A program made the translations under genes and the position numbers. This document shows positions 6,867 to 13,460 of a stretch of DNA of 16,635 bases, piece after piece. The stretch is from an uncultured Oscillospiraceae bacterium. GTDB lineage: Bacteria > Bacillota > Clostridia > Oscillospirales > Oscillospiraceae. The DNA lies in the NCBI GenBank assembly GCA_910578575.1, contig CAJTQP010000051.1, positions 1-16,635 on the forward strand, in the 5' to 3' direction. Under the pieces are notes generated by a model, which made no database searches, had not been told where the DNA came from, and worked only from the letters and a program-made list of their open reading frames with translations. Within the stretch, counting starts at the first letter, position 1, and each line of letters starts with the position of its first letter.

Positions 6867-6953
6867 TGGTGCCGGAGACCGGGGTCGAACCGGCACGGGA
6901 TCACTCCCATGGGATTTTAAGTCCCAGGCGTCTGCCAATTCCGCCACTCCGGC
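6867..6953 (-). tRNA. tRNA-Leu (anticodon TAA)
   Basis: An 87-nt class II tRNA with a long variable arm and encoded CCA. The acceptor stem is GCCGGAG/CTCCGGC. The anticodon loop CTTAAAA between TGGGA and TCCCA gives anticodon TAA, reading UUA/UUG. It lies 3 bp upstream of tRNA-fMet in the same transcript. Confidence 0.97.
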
Positions 6954-6985
6954 ATTTCCACGGCTGCACTCCTTAGTGCTCAATT

Positions 6986-7014
6986 ACTATACCATATCCC
7001 CCCCTCCCTGTCAA
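6986..7014 (-). promoter_or_regulatory. Near-consensus promoter of the tRNA operon
   Basis: On the minus strand a perfect TTGACA (7014-7009) stands 17 bp upstream of TATAGT (6991-6986). Transcription would begin about 25 bp before tRNA-Leu. The G-rich spacer is unusual. Confidence 0.88.
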
Positions 7015-7047
7015 GGGTTTTTTCAAAAATTTCCTTAAAATGCAAAA

Positions 7048-7073
7048 GCTGCGCACCCTGCTGGGTGCACAGC
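7048..7073 (-). terminator. Terminator of the amino acid ABC transporter operon
   Basis: An 11-bp stem (GCTGCGCACCC with GGGTGCACAGC, one G-T pair) and a TGCT loop. On the minus strand it runs into TTTTGCATTTT. It lies 17 bp past the ATPase stop. Confidence 0.85.
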
Positions 7074-7089
7074 CTTGCAAAAAAGAGGA

Positions 7090-7854
7090 TCAATCGCTGT
7101 ATTTCTCCAAAAACTGCTTGGTCCGGGCTTGCTGGGGGTTCCCAAAGACCTCGCTGGGGGGGCCCTCCTCCACCACCACGCCGCCGTCCATGAAGATCAC
7201 CCGGTCGGACACCGCGTTGGCAAAGGCCATCTCATGGGTGACGATCACCATGGTCATCTTCTCCTCCGCCAGGGCGCGGATCACCTTCAAGACCTCCTGG
7301 GTCAGCTCCGGGTCCAGGGCCGAGGTGGGCTCGTCGAAGAACAAAATCTTAGGGTTCATGGCCAGGGCCCGGACGATGGACACCCGCTGCTGCTGGCCGC
7401 CGGAGAGCTGGTAGGGGTAGCTCTTGGCCTTATCCGCCAGGCCCATTTTTCCCAGCAGCTCCATGGCCTCTGCCTCCACCTCCTTGCGCTCCCGCTTCTG
7501 GACGTTGACGGGGGCGTCGATCACGTTGCGCAGTACGGAAAAGTGGGGGAATAAGTTGAAGTTTTGAAACACCAGGCCGAAGTGATTCCGCAGCTTTTTC
7601 AGCTCCCCGGCCGGGACATACTCTGCCTGTCCCCCCGCTGCCTTGGTCTCTGCTGCATGCTGGCCCACATAGGCGATGGAACCGGCGTCAATGGTCTCCA
7701 GAAACGTGGCACAGCGCAGCAGGGTGGATTTCCCTGAACCGGAGGGGCCGATGATGGACACCACTTCCCCCTCTTCCACGAAAAGGTTGATATCCTTCAA
7801 CACCTGTAAGTCCCCAAAGGATTTTTGGATGTTAGACATTTCCAATAACTTCAC
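7090..7854 (-). CDS. Polar amino acid ABC transporter ATP-binding protein
   Basis: The 254-aa ATPase belongs to the GlnQ/HisP/ArtP group of polar amino acid importers. Visible motifs are Walker A GPSGSGKST (36-44), Q-loop Gln97 in LVFQNFNLFP, signature LSGGQQQR (150-157), Walker B ILFFDE (170-175) with D-loop SALD, and H-loop His207. The length matches the family. A small insertion (about 62-80, including QHAAETKAAGGQ) follows the Walker A helix, as seen in some clostridial members. The start is GTG at 7854, with AAAGGAGG overlapping the permease stop and about 9 nt spacing, so translation is coupled. It is the last gene of the operon and is followed by a terminator. The exact amino acid cannot be read from the ATPase. 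Confidence 0.95.
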   Translation of the reverse strand: MKLLEMSNIQKSFGDLQVLKDINLFVEEGEVVSIIGPSGSGKSTLLRCATFLETIDAGSIAYVGQHAAETKAAGGQAEYVPAGELKKLRNHFGLVFQNFNLFPHFSVLRNVIDAPVNVQKRERKEVEAEAMELLGKMGLADKAKSYPYQLSGGQQQRVSIVRALAMNPKILFFDEPTSALDPELTQEVLKVIRALAEEKMTMVIVTHEMAFANAVSDRVIFMDGGVVVEEGPPSEVFGNPQQARTKQFLEKYSD

Positions 7855-7869
7855 AGTGCTCCCCCTCCT

Positions 7870-8526
7870 TTAGCGGTAATAGGCCAGGCGCTTCTCCACC
7901 CGCTCCATGATGATGGCCACCACCAAATTGAACACGTAGTAGAACACCCCTGCCGCCAACAGTGCCAGCATCCCCGGCGAATTAGGTGCCACACAGATCT
8001 GCTTGGCCGCTGTGAACATCTCCACCACGCCGATGGCGTAGGCCAGGGAGGTATCCTTCACCAAGACGATGATCTCATTGGTCACCGCAGGCAGGATGTT
8101 CTTGATCACCTGGGGGAGGATGATGGTCAAAAAGGTCCGGGTTTTGGAATAGCCCAGAACCTCCGCCGCCTCATACTGCCCCAGGGGCATGGACATGATC
8201 CCGCCCCGATAGATTTCCGCGAAATAGGCCGCATAGTTCAGCACAAAGGCCACCACCGTGGCAATCATCCGCCAGTTCCGGGGCAGGGATATGCCAAAGA
8301 GCAGGCTCGGCCCAAAATAGATGGCAATCAACTGGAGCATCAGCGGCGTGCCCCGCATGATGGAGATATACGCCTGCACCAGCCACCGCAAGGGCGCAAA
8401 TTTTGACATCCGCCCCAGGGCCACCACCAGACCCAACGGCAGGGAAAACACTAGGGTCAGAAAGAAGATCACCAAGGTCAGGCCAAAGCCCTCGCTCAAG
8501 GTCAAAAGCATGGTTTGTATGCTCAT
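7870..8526 (-). CDS. Polar amino acid ABC transporter permease (HisM/GlnP type)
   Basis: The 218-aa membrane permease has about five transmembrane segments (roughly 12-38, 52-76, 86-106, 147-168 and 188-207). The EAA loop that contacts the ATPase is visible as QYEAAEVLGYSKTRTFLTII (118-137), with the invariant Gly125. SIMRGTPLMLQL (55-66) is characteristic of the His/Glu/Gln/Arg/opine permease family. It should act as a homodimer with two copies of the ATPase. The frame is open to a TTG at 8547, but AGGTGG at 8534-8539 lies 7 nt before ATG 8526, and homology begins there (MSIQTMLL), so that start is used. A stable hairpin separates it from the upstream binding-protein gene. Confidence 0.93.
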   Translation of the reverse strand: MSIQTMLLTLSEGFGLTLVIFFLTLVFSLPLGLVVALGRMSKFAPLRWLVQAYISIMRGTPLMLQLIAIYFGPSLLFGISLPRNWRMIATVVAFVLNYAAYFAEIYRGGIMSMPLGQYEAAEVLGYSKTRTFLTIILPQVIKNILPAVTNEIIVLVKDTSLAYAIGVVEMFTAAKQICVAPNSPGMLALLAAGVFYYVFNLVVAIIMERVEKRLAYYR

Positions 8527-8547
8527 CCTGTTACCACCTCTTCGCAA

Positions 8548-8584
8548 GCAACAGCCTTGCCGTTTTTCCCGGCAAGGCTGTTGC
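8548..8584 (-). other. Intercistronic hairpin between binding-protein and permease genes
   Basis: A perfect 15-bp inverted repeat (GCAACAGCCTTGCCG at 8548-8562, its complement at 8570-8584) with a 7-nt loop lies in the 88-bp gap between the two genes. No T run follows on the minus strand, so partial termination or protection of the upstream mRNA is more likely than a full stop. Confidence 0.7.
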
Positions 8585-8614
8585 CATAAACTTATCCAAT
8601 GGTCTGTGTTGGGA

Positions 8615-9451
8615 TTACTCCTCGATCATGCAAAGGCTCTCCAGAACCAGGCCCTTGTCCACATACTTCTTGGCGATTTCCAGCATGGTGCCGTCGTCAG
8701 CCATCTCCTTCAGGGTCTTGTTCACGGCATCCCGCAGCTCTGTGTTGCCCTTCAGGAAGCCCACGGCGTACTGCTCCTTGGCGATGGGCTCCTCCAGCAT
8801 CACATAGTTGCCCTCGTTGGTGCTCATCTGATAGGTGGCCACGCCCAGGTCGGCGGCAATGGCGTCCACGCTGCCCTGGGCCAGCTCCATGAAGCCCATG
8901 TTATAGTCTGCCAGCTCGATCATCTTGCCCAGGGATGCCTTGAACTCCGCGTTGTCGTTGATGGCATCGGTGGCGGAGGAGCCCCCCTGGGACATCAGGG
9001 TCTTGCCTGCCAGGTCGGCCAGGGTGGTGATGCCGGAGTCGGCCTTTACCACCACAACAATGGAGTTGTCCACATAGGGGTCAGACCAAGTGTAGTCATC
9101 CTCCCGGCCGTTATAGGTAAAGCCGTTCCAGATGCAGTTGATGGTCCCGGCAGCCAGCTCCGCGTCCTTGCTGGGCCAGTCCACAGGCTCGGCCTGGAAC
9201 TCCCAACCCAGACGGTTGCAGACTTCCTGGGCCATGGCCAGGTCGAAGCCGTCATAGCTGCCATCCTCGGCCATGAAGCCGAAGGGCGGGAACTCCGCGT
9301 CGAAGCCCACGATCAGCTTGCCGGTCTCACCGGTCTGTGCATCGGCGTTGGCGTCTGCATCTGTGTTGTCCTCCGCCGGGGTACTGCCACAGGCGCACAG
9401 CAGGGTGAGGCACAGGGTCGCTGCCAAAAGCATTGCAAGTAATTTTTTCAT
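8615..9451 (-). CDS. Amino acid ABC transporter substrate-binding lipoprotein
   Basis: The 278-aa product is a family 3 (SBP_bac_3) solute-binding lipoprotein. The N-terminus has a lipoprotein signal peptide, with KK at 2-3, a hydrophobic core and lipobox LCAC, giving lipid-modified Cys21. An acidic Asp/Ala-rich tether (about 24-42) precedes the binding domain. Family signatures include LIVGFDAEFPPFGF (46-59), GFDLAMAQEV, and NGFTYNGREDDYTWSDPYV, a form common in clostridial polar amino acid binders. The ligand (for example cystine, glutamine or arginine) cannot be decided from sequence. GGAGAG lies about 6 nt before ATG. It is first in the operon, ahead of the permease and ATPase, the usual order when the binding protein is needed in excess. 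A promoter and a symmetric operator-like site lie just upstream. Confidence 0.95.
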   Translation of the reverse strand: MKKLLAMLLAATLCLTLLCACGSTPAEDNTDADANADAQTGETGKLIVGFDAEFPPFGFMAEDGSYDGFDLAMAQEVCNRLGWEFQAEPVDWPSKDAELAAGTINCIWNGFTYNGREDDYTWSDPYVDNSIVVVVKADSGITTLADLAGKTLMSQGGSSATDAINDNAEFKASLGKMIELADYNMGFMELAQGSVDAIAADLGVATYQMSTNEGNYVMLEEPIAKEQYAVGFLKGNTELRDAVNKTLKEMADDGTMLEIAKKYVDKGLVLESLCMIEE

Positions 9452-9495
9452 CTTTAACTCTCCAATCTCGCTTTGATATCGTTTAGCACTCTATC

Positions 9496-9521
9496 GTGGT
9501 AAAGCATTAATATGATACCAC
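9496..9521. promoter_or_regulatory. Symmetric operator-like site over the transporter promoter
   Basis: GTGGTA (9496-9501) and TACCAC (9516-9521) are perfect inverted repeats. A central ATTAAT (9506-9511) shares the same axis of symmetry. The site covers the -10 and probable start of transcription, where a repressor would act. The protein is unknown. Confidence 0.4.
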
Positions 9522-9539
9522 ATTCGTCCAAAATTGCAA
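9512..9539 (-). promoter_or_regulatory. Promoter of the amino acid ABC transporter operon
   Basis: On the minus strand TTGCAA (9539-9534) stands 16 bp upstream of TATCAT (9517-9512), which matches the consensus -10 in five of six positions. It gives a leader of about 55 nt. Confidence 0.55.
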
Positions 9540-9596
9540 GGGCTTCGGCAGATTTTTTCGCGAAACCTCTCTTTTTCGTCAAAATAACGGGAAGCG

Positions 9597-9639
9597 AAAA
9601 CCTGCGGCAAGCCGAATTCCTCGGCAAACCGCAGGTTTT
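9597..9639 (-). terminator. Terminator of the stalk-domain protein gene
   Basis: A two-part stem: AAAACCTGCGG (9597-9607) pairs with CCGCAGGTTTT (9629-9639), and inside it GCCGA (9611-9615) pairs with TCGGC (9621-9625). The minus-strand 3' arm ends in TTTT. It lies 11 bp past the gene's stop. Confidence 0.8.
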
Positions 9640-9650
9640 GGTTGTTGGAT

Positions 9651-10805
9651 TCAATATCTCGTCTCTCTGGGAGCTCGGAATGCGTCTCCATCTTCCGACA
9701 GGCGGTTCAGCACTGCCGAGATGTTCACGCTGGTGCCGCCCCCCTCCAGCAGCACCCGCCCGGCGGAGTTCCGGCCGGAGCCGTAGTCCACCACATTGTC
9801 ATAGAGGGTGGCTGCCTTGGTGTTGCCGGACAGGACCAGCCCCGGCGACCAGCAGAGATAGCCCGCCTGGGTAAAGGCCTGGTCACTGCTCAAAACGAAC
9901 CAGGTCTCCTGGCGCAGGATACGGGCCAGCAGGCGGCTGCCCTCGGCCACGCTGTTCAACTGATCCTGGGCAGTCTCCCCCTGGGGGATGAGGCCCACCT
10001 TATGGCCCCGCGCCACCGCCTGGCGGAGCTGGGCGGTGTTCTCCGCCAAGGTGTTCGCTGGAAAAAAGACCACCGCGGTGGCATTCACCTTCGCCAAAGC
10101 GTTTAGGGTCCCGGTCAGATCCGCCCCCGACGGGGCCCGCACACCCAGATACAGGGAAAAGCTGGGCACCGGCTCCTCCCGCTCCGGGATCACCGGCTCC
10201 TCCGGAACCACTGGCTGCTGAGGCTGTACGGTCGTACCGGGATTGCTGGGATTGGTACTGTTGCTGGTGTTATTGTTGGCGGCACCGCTCCTGTTGCGCA
10301 TCAGGGAGGCGGTGGAGCTTAGAAAAAGGGATTCACTGAGCACTGCGTTGCCGTCCTTGATGCGTAGGAGGGGGCCATACTCCGTGCTGTGGAAGTTGTA
10401 GCTCAGGCCAAAATACTGGCAGATCGCATAGGCCGGGGCGTAATAGGTGCCGTTTCTCCGAACGGTAGTGGAGGGCACCGGGGAAGTACCAGCATCGGAA
10501 GTCGCGGTGCCATTGACCAGGTCAAAGGTCAAGGTCCGCCCAGAGAGGTTGTAAAAGACCAGGCTCTGGTCGTTGTCGGTCAGCCCGCAATAAACCCCCA
10601 GGTTCACCCCTGTCACCCGGCTGTTGAACACCCCCATGGGCACATAGACCCAGCCGTTATACTGGATGGGGGTGATCTGGGTGGAGCCCACAGGCAGGGT
10701 GTCGTTGATCCCCAGGAAAAAGGTCTCCGACGCAGAGGCAGGGACGATCATCAAAGACAGCACCAGCGCCAGAGTGCAGGCCAGGGTAAGGAGTCGTTTC
10801 TTCAT
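9651..10805 (-). CDS. Secreted stalk-domain protein with a deacetylase-like domain lacking catalytic residues
   Basis: The 384-aa product starts with a cleavable signal peptide (core about 5-22, ending VPASASE). Residues about 28-175 resemble the copper amine oxidase N-terminal/stalk domain found in many Firmicutes surface proteins (NGWVYVPMGVFN, then NGTYYAPAYAICQYFGLSY and PLLRIKDGNAVL). An Asn/Ser/Pro-rich linker follows (about 195-235). The C-terminal part (about 240-384) lines up with the NodB polysaccharide deacetylase fold: LYLGVRAP, TLNALAKVNATAVVFFPANTLAENTAQLRQAVARGHKVGL. However, the TFDD metal-binding motif is replaced by LGVRAP and the H-x3-H site by IPQGE, so enzyme activity is unlikely. 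The start is ATG 10805, with AGGGGAG (10812-10818) 6 nt upstream; the frame stays open for 25 further codons. A wall-binding or scaffold role is inference. Confidence 0.85.
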   Translation of the reverse strand: MKKRLLTLACTLALVLSLMIVPASASETFFLGINDTLPVGSTQITPIQYNGWVYVPMGVFNSRVTGVNLGVYCGLTDNDQSLVFYNLSGRTLTFDLVNGTATSDAGTSPVPSTTVRRNGTYYAPAYAICQYFGLSYNFHSTEYGPLLRIKDGNAVLSESLFLSSTASLMRNRSGAANNNTSNSTNPSNPGTTVQPQQPVVPEEPVIPEREEPVPSFSLYLGVRAPSGADLTGTLNALAKVNATAVVFFPANTLAENTAQLRQAVARGHKVGLIPQGETAQDQLNSVAEGSRLLARILRQETWFVLSSDQAFTQAGYLCWSPGLVLSGNTKAATLYDNVVDYGSGRNSAGRVLLEGGGTSVNISAVLNRLSEDGDAFRAPRETRY

Positions 10806-10857
10806 AGACCGCTCCCCTTTCGTTGGTTTCACGCCGCAACCGGCGGTTTCTCTCCCT

Positions 10858-10863
10858 ATTCTA
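10858..10863 (-). promoter_or_regulatory. Candidate extended -10 promoter of the stalk-domain gene
   Basis: On the minus strand TGT precedes TAGAAT, giving an extended -10 (TG-n-TAGAAT) with five of six consensus bases. No convincing -35 is seen. The rest of 10806-10940 shows no other feature, and no terminator is recognisable for the gene ending at 10941, so read-through is possible. Confidence 0.45.
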
Positions 10864-10940
10864 ACACAAACTGGCAGCACTTGCTATAGGAAAATTTCCC
10901 TGCTCCCACCTTGCTGTCTTTTCCCTACAATATAATACAT

Positions 10941-12008
10941 TCAGTCTGCGATCCCCCAAATACTTTTCAGCCGCTCCACTGTATAGGCCCACTTCTGGTC
11001 CCTGGGCCGGCACACAGAGTTTTGGTTGCCAAAAAAGCCAAGCTCCTTTACCGCCTGTGCCTCCGGAACCGTTTTGATCCAGTCTACCTGCACCACATAT
11101 TCTGCCTTCTCTTCGTCTTCCGTATAGAGATAGCTCCCCTCCGTACCGATCTCAACAAAGCCCATGGAAATGCCATCCATGGAAAAGCGGACATCTTTGG
11201 CCTGCTGCACCTCTTTTCGGACGATGCCCACACCCACATAGCCAACATGGGGGATGTTCACCCAGATTCGATCCCCTACATGCAAAAGTTTCAGGGTGTT
11301 GGAGTACCAGCTCCCCCCGCCCGCTGAAATGAAACCATACTTCCTTGCGTCCACCCAGCGCCGGTCTCCCGCACCAAAGGACACATAATACTCCTGGTTC
11401 CAACTGCGAAGGGCTCTTGGTGCCGGAAGCTGCTCCTCCACGTCCTCCTCAAACCACGCCCGGCTAATCAGGCGCTGTCCCTGATGGACAAACACGCTAA
11501 AAAAGAAAATATTGATATCAACTTCATACTTGCTGCGCAAATAGCGCACGATGCGCTCTGTACTGTCGTCCATTTTTGCAGCCACAATCACCATCTTGAC
11601 ATTTTGATTGACGCTTTCCTCCTCCAGTTCCCTCCCAAATTTATCCCGGTACGCCTGGTTCAAGGTCATCCCTTCTTGAGAGGCCTCCAAATAGAGCTCT
11701 GCCAGATGCTCCAGCTTCATCTCCGCTACGCAGGACGCATAGTCGATCACCTGTGCCGTCACTTCCCGCGGGGTCAGGTCCTTTTTCAGCTCCACCACCA
11801 CCATGTCCCCATCATGGTCCATACACAGCAGATCGATGTATTTCCCTGTCACGGTGCGGACTTGCCGTCCAATCAGAAGCCACTCTGGATTCAATATCTC
11901 AATATGTTGGACCAGAAAATCCTCCAATTCTTTTTCGTGGAGCAGTTCTCCTTTGGGGAGGGGTTTCTGCGCATCCAACGACCATATCATCTGTGAAATC
12001 GCCATCAT
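10941..12008 (-). CDS. NucS/DUF91-type PD-(D/E)XK nuclease-domain protein with a C-terminal domain
   Basis: The 355-aa product has an N-terminal nuclease-like domain (about 20-190). Its PD-(D/E)XK core is complete: Asp59 in GKYIDLLCMD, Glu73-x-Lys75 in VVVELKKD, and Gln86 with Tyr90 in TAQVIDYA. This is the arrangement of the NucS/DUF91 RecB-like group, whose best-known members cut mismatched or branched DNA. The C-terminal half (about 208-355) carries a separate conserved domain: YVSFGAGDRRWVDARKYGF, then a GDRIWVNIPHVGYVGVGIV strand pair, then FFGNQNSVCRPR and WAYTVERLKSIWGI. The GD-x-hydrophobic strand followed by a Gly-rich GVG strand recalls PUA/EVE-like folds, but this is only a guess. 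Two ATG codons (12008, 12005) follow a weak GGACGGTGA. It lies just past the gltD terminator and has lower GC than its neighbours. A role in DNA repair or restriction is inferred. Confidence 0.82.
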   Translation of the reverse strand: MMAISQMIWSLDAQKPLPKGELLHEKELEDFLVQHIEILNPEWLLIGRQVRTVTGKYIDLLCMDHDGDMVVVELKKDLTPREVTAQVIDYASCVAEMKLEHLAELYLEASQEGMTLNQAYRDKFGRELEEESVNQNVKMVIVAAKMDDSTERIVRYLRSKYEVDINIFFFSVFVHQGQRLISRAWFEEDVEEQLPAPRALRSWNQEYYVSFGAGDRRWVDARKYGFISAGGGSWYSNTLKLLHVGDRIWVNIPHVGYVGVGIVRKEVQQAKDVRFSMDGISMGFVEIGTEGSYLYTEDEEKAEYVVQVDWIKTVPEAQAVKELGFFGNQNSVCRPRDQKWAYTVERLKSIWGIAD

Positions 12009-12036
12009 TCACCGTCCAAACCATATAAGAATAAGC

Positions 12037-12076
12037 AAAACCGCGGAGAGGCTCTTGCAAGCCTCCCCACGGTTTT
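12037..12076 (-). terminator. Terminator after the nifJ-gltD operon
   Basis: AAAACCG (12037-12043) pairs with CGGTTTT (12070-12076), enclosing an imperfect GAGGCT/AGCCTC stem with a short loop. On the minus strand it runs into TTTTGCTTATTCTT, 16 bp past the stop. Confidence 0.82.
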
Positions 12077-12092
12077 CTATCTTGCTGCTATC

Positions 12093-13460
12093 TCACTTTT
12101 TCGCCAGGTACTGGTCAATGCTCACCGCAGCCCGTTTCCCAGCGCCCATGGCTTTCACCACGGTAGCGGGGCCGGTAACGGCGTCGCCGCCGGCGAACAC
12201 GCCGGGACGGCTGGTGCGGCAGTCCTCGTCAGTGGCAATGCCGCCCCACTTGTCCTTGTCGATGCCGGTGGTGGTGTCCACCACATCCTCACTATAGGAG
12301 GTACCGGTGGCGATCACCAGGTTGTCGCAGGGCACGTCGAAGAACTCCCCGGTGCCCACAGGACGGCGGCGGCCGGAGGCGTCGGGCTCGCCTAGCTCCA
12401 TCTTCTCGCACTTCACCCCGGTGAGCACACCCTTCTCCCCGTAGCAAGCCACGGGGTTGGTGAGCTCCCGGATCTCGATGCCCTCCTCCTGGGTGTGGGC
12501 GATCTCGTCCCGGCGGGCGGGGGCCTCAGCCAGGGTACGGCGGTAGACCATCATGGTCTCCGCCCCCAGGCGCAGGGCGCAACGGACGGCGTCCACCGCC
12601 ACGTTGCCGCCGCCCACCACCAGCACACGCTTGGCGTCGCTGATGTTCTTGGGCAGGGCCGCCCGGTTCAGGTTCACCTGGGTCAGGTAGTCGTTGGCGG
12701 ACCAGACCCCTTCCAGGCTGGTGTCCAGCCCGGCGGGCACCTGGGGCACGTCGGCGCCGTTGCCGATGAACACCGCCTCATAGCCGGCCTTCATCAGCTC
12801 ATCCACGGACTTCTCTTTATCCACAGGGGTGCTGGTGACGATCTCCACCCCCTGGGCTTTCAGCTTCTCCAGCTCCCGGTCCACCACGTCATTGGGCAGG
12901 ACGAACTGGGGGATGCCGTAGGTGAGGATACCGCCGGCAAAGCTAAGCTTTTCAAACACGGTGACGCTGTAGCCCATGGCTGCCAGGTCCCCGGCGCAGG
13001 CGATGCCGGCGGGGCCGGAGCCGATGACGGCTACCTTCTTGCCCTTGGGTTCCACCGCCGGGACGGCGGTCTCATGGTGGGCAGCGTACCAGTCGGCCAC
13101 GAAGCGCTCCAGGCGGCCGATGCCTACAGCCTCACCTCGAACGGCCTGGGCGCAGTTCTTCTCGCACTGCTCCTCCTGGGGGCAGACACGGCCGCAGACA
13201 GCGGGCAGGGAACTCTGGCCCATGATGACTTCATAGGCCCCTGCAAAGTCCCCCTCAGACACCCGCTCGATGAAGGCGGGGATCCGCTGGCCAATGGGAC
13301 AGCCCGTGGTGCAGGGCTTTTTCCGGCATTTCAGGCAGCGCATGGCCTCCCGAATGGCGTCCATCTCCGTATACCCCAGGTCCACCTCATCGAAGTTGGT
13401 GCAGCGGCGCTGGATGTCCTGCTGGGGCATGGGGGTGCGTTCTCTCACATTGTTGATCAT
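12093..13460 (-). CDS. gltD: GltD-like NADPH-dependent flavoprotein (glutamate synthase small-subunit family)
   Basis: The 455-aa product is a GltD-family FAD/NAD(P) oxidoreductase. The N-terminal ferredoxin-like domain has two Cys sets: C42, C45, C50, C54 and C89, C93, C99, C103. An FAD-binding motif VAVIGSGPAGIACA (143-156), an NADPH-binding motif VLVVGGGNVAVDA (279-291) with downstream YRR (306-308), and the late FAD motif GVFAGGDAVTGPATVVKAM follow. Length matches the GltD/GltA family. In glutamate synthase it feeds NADPH electrons to a large GltB subunit, but no gltB is present here. Its ATG overlaps the nifJ stop by four bases (ATGA), so the two are co-translated. A ferredoxin-linked or Nfn-type role is therefore possible. 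Nfn's partner subunit NfnA is not seen in the window, though it could lie elsewhere. The family call is firm and the reaction uncertain. Confidence 0.9.
   Translation of the reverse strand: MINNVRERTPMPQQDIQRRCTNFDEVDLGYTEMDAIREAMRCLKCRKKPCTTGCPIGQRIPAFIERVSEGDFAGAYEVIMGQSSLPAVCGRVCPQEEQCEKNCAQAVRGEAVGIGRLERFVADWYAAHHETAVPAVEPKGKKVAVIGSGPAGIACAGDLAAMGYSVTVFEKLSFAGGILTYGIPQFVLPNDVVDRELEKLKAQGVEIVTSTPVDKEKSVDELMKAGYEAVFIGNGADVPQVPAGLDTSLEGVWSANDYLTQVNLNRAALPKNISDAKRVLVVGGGNVAVDAVRCALRLGAETMMVYRRTLAEAPARRDEIAHTQEEGIEIRELTNPVACYGEKGVLTGVKCEKMELGEPDASGRRRPVGTGEFFDVPCDNLVIATGTSYSEDVVDTTTGIDKDKWGGIATDEDCRTSRPGVFAGGDAVTGPATVVKAMGAGKRAAVSIDQYLAKK

Noticed and set aside
9491..9691. Minus-strand open frame of 66 codons with a plausible charged sequence
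   Set aside because: It overlaps the 3' end of the stalk-domain gene, its terminator and the ABC transporter promoter, and has no ribosome binding site.
12093..13460. Naming the GltD-like protein as NfnB
   Set aside because: NfnB is related, but its usual neighbour NfnA is absent from the window and the sequence cannot separate the two; GltD-family is the safer call.
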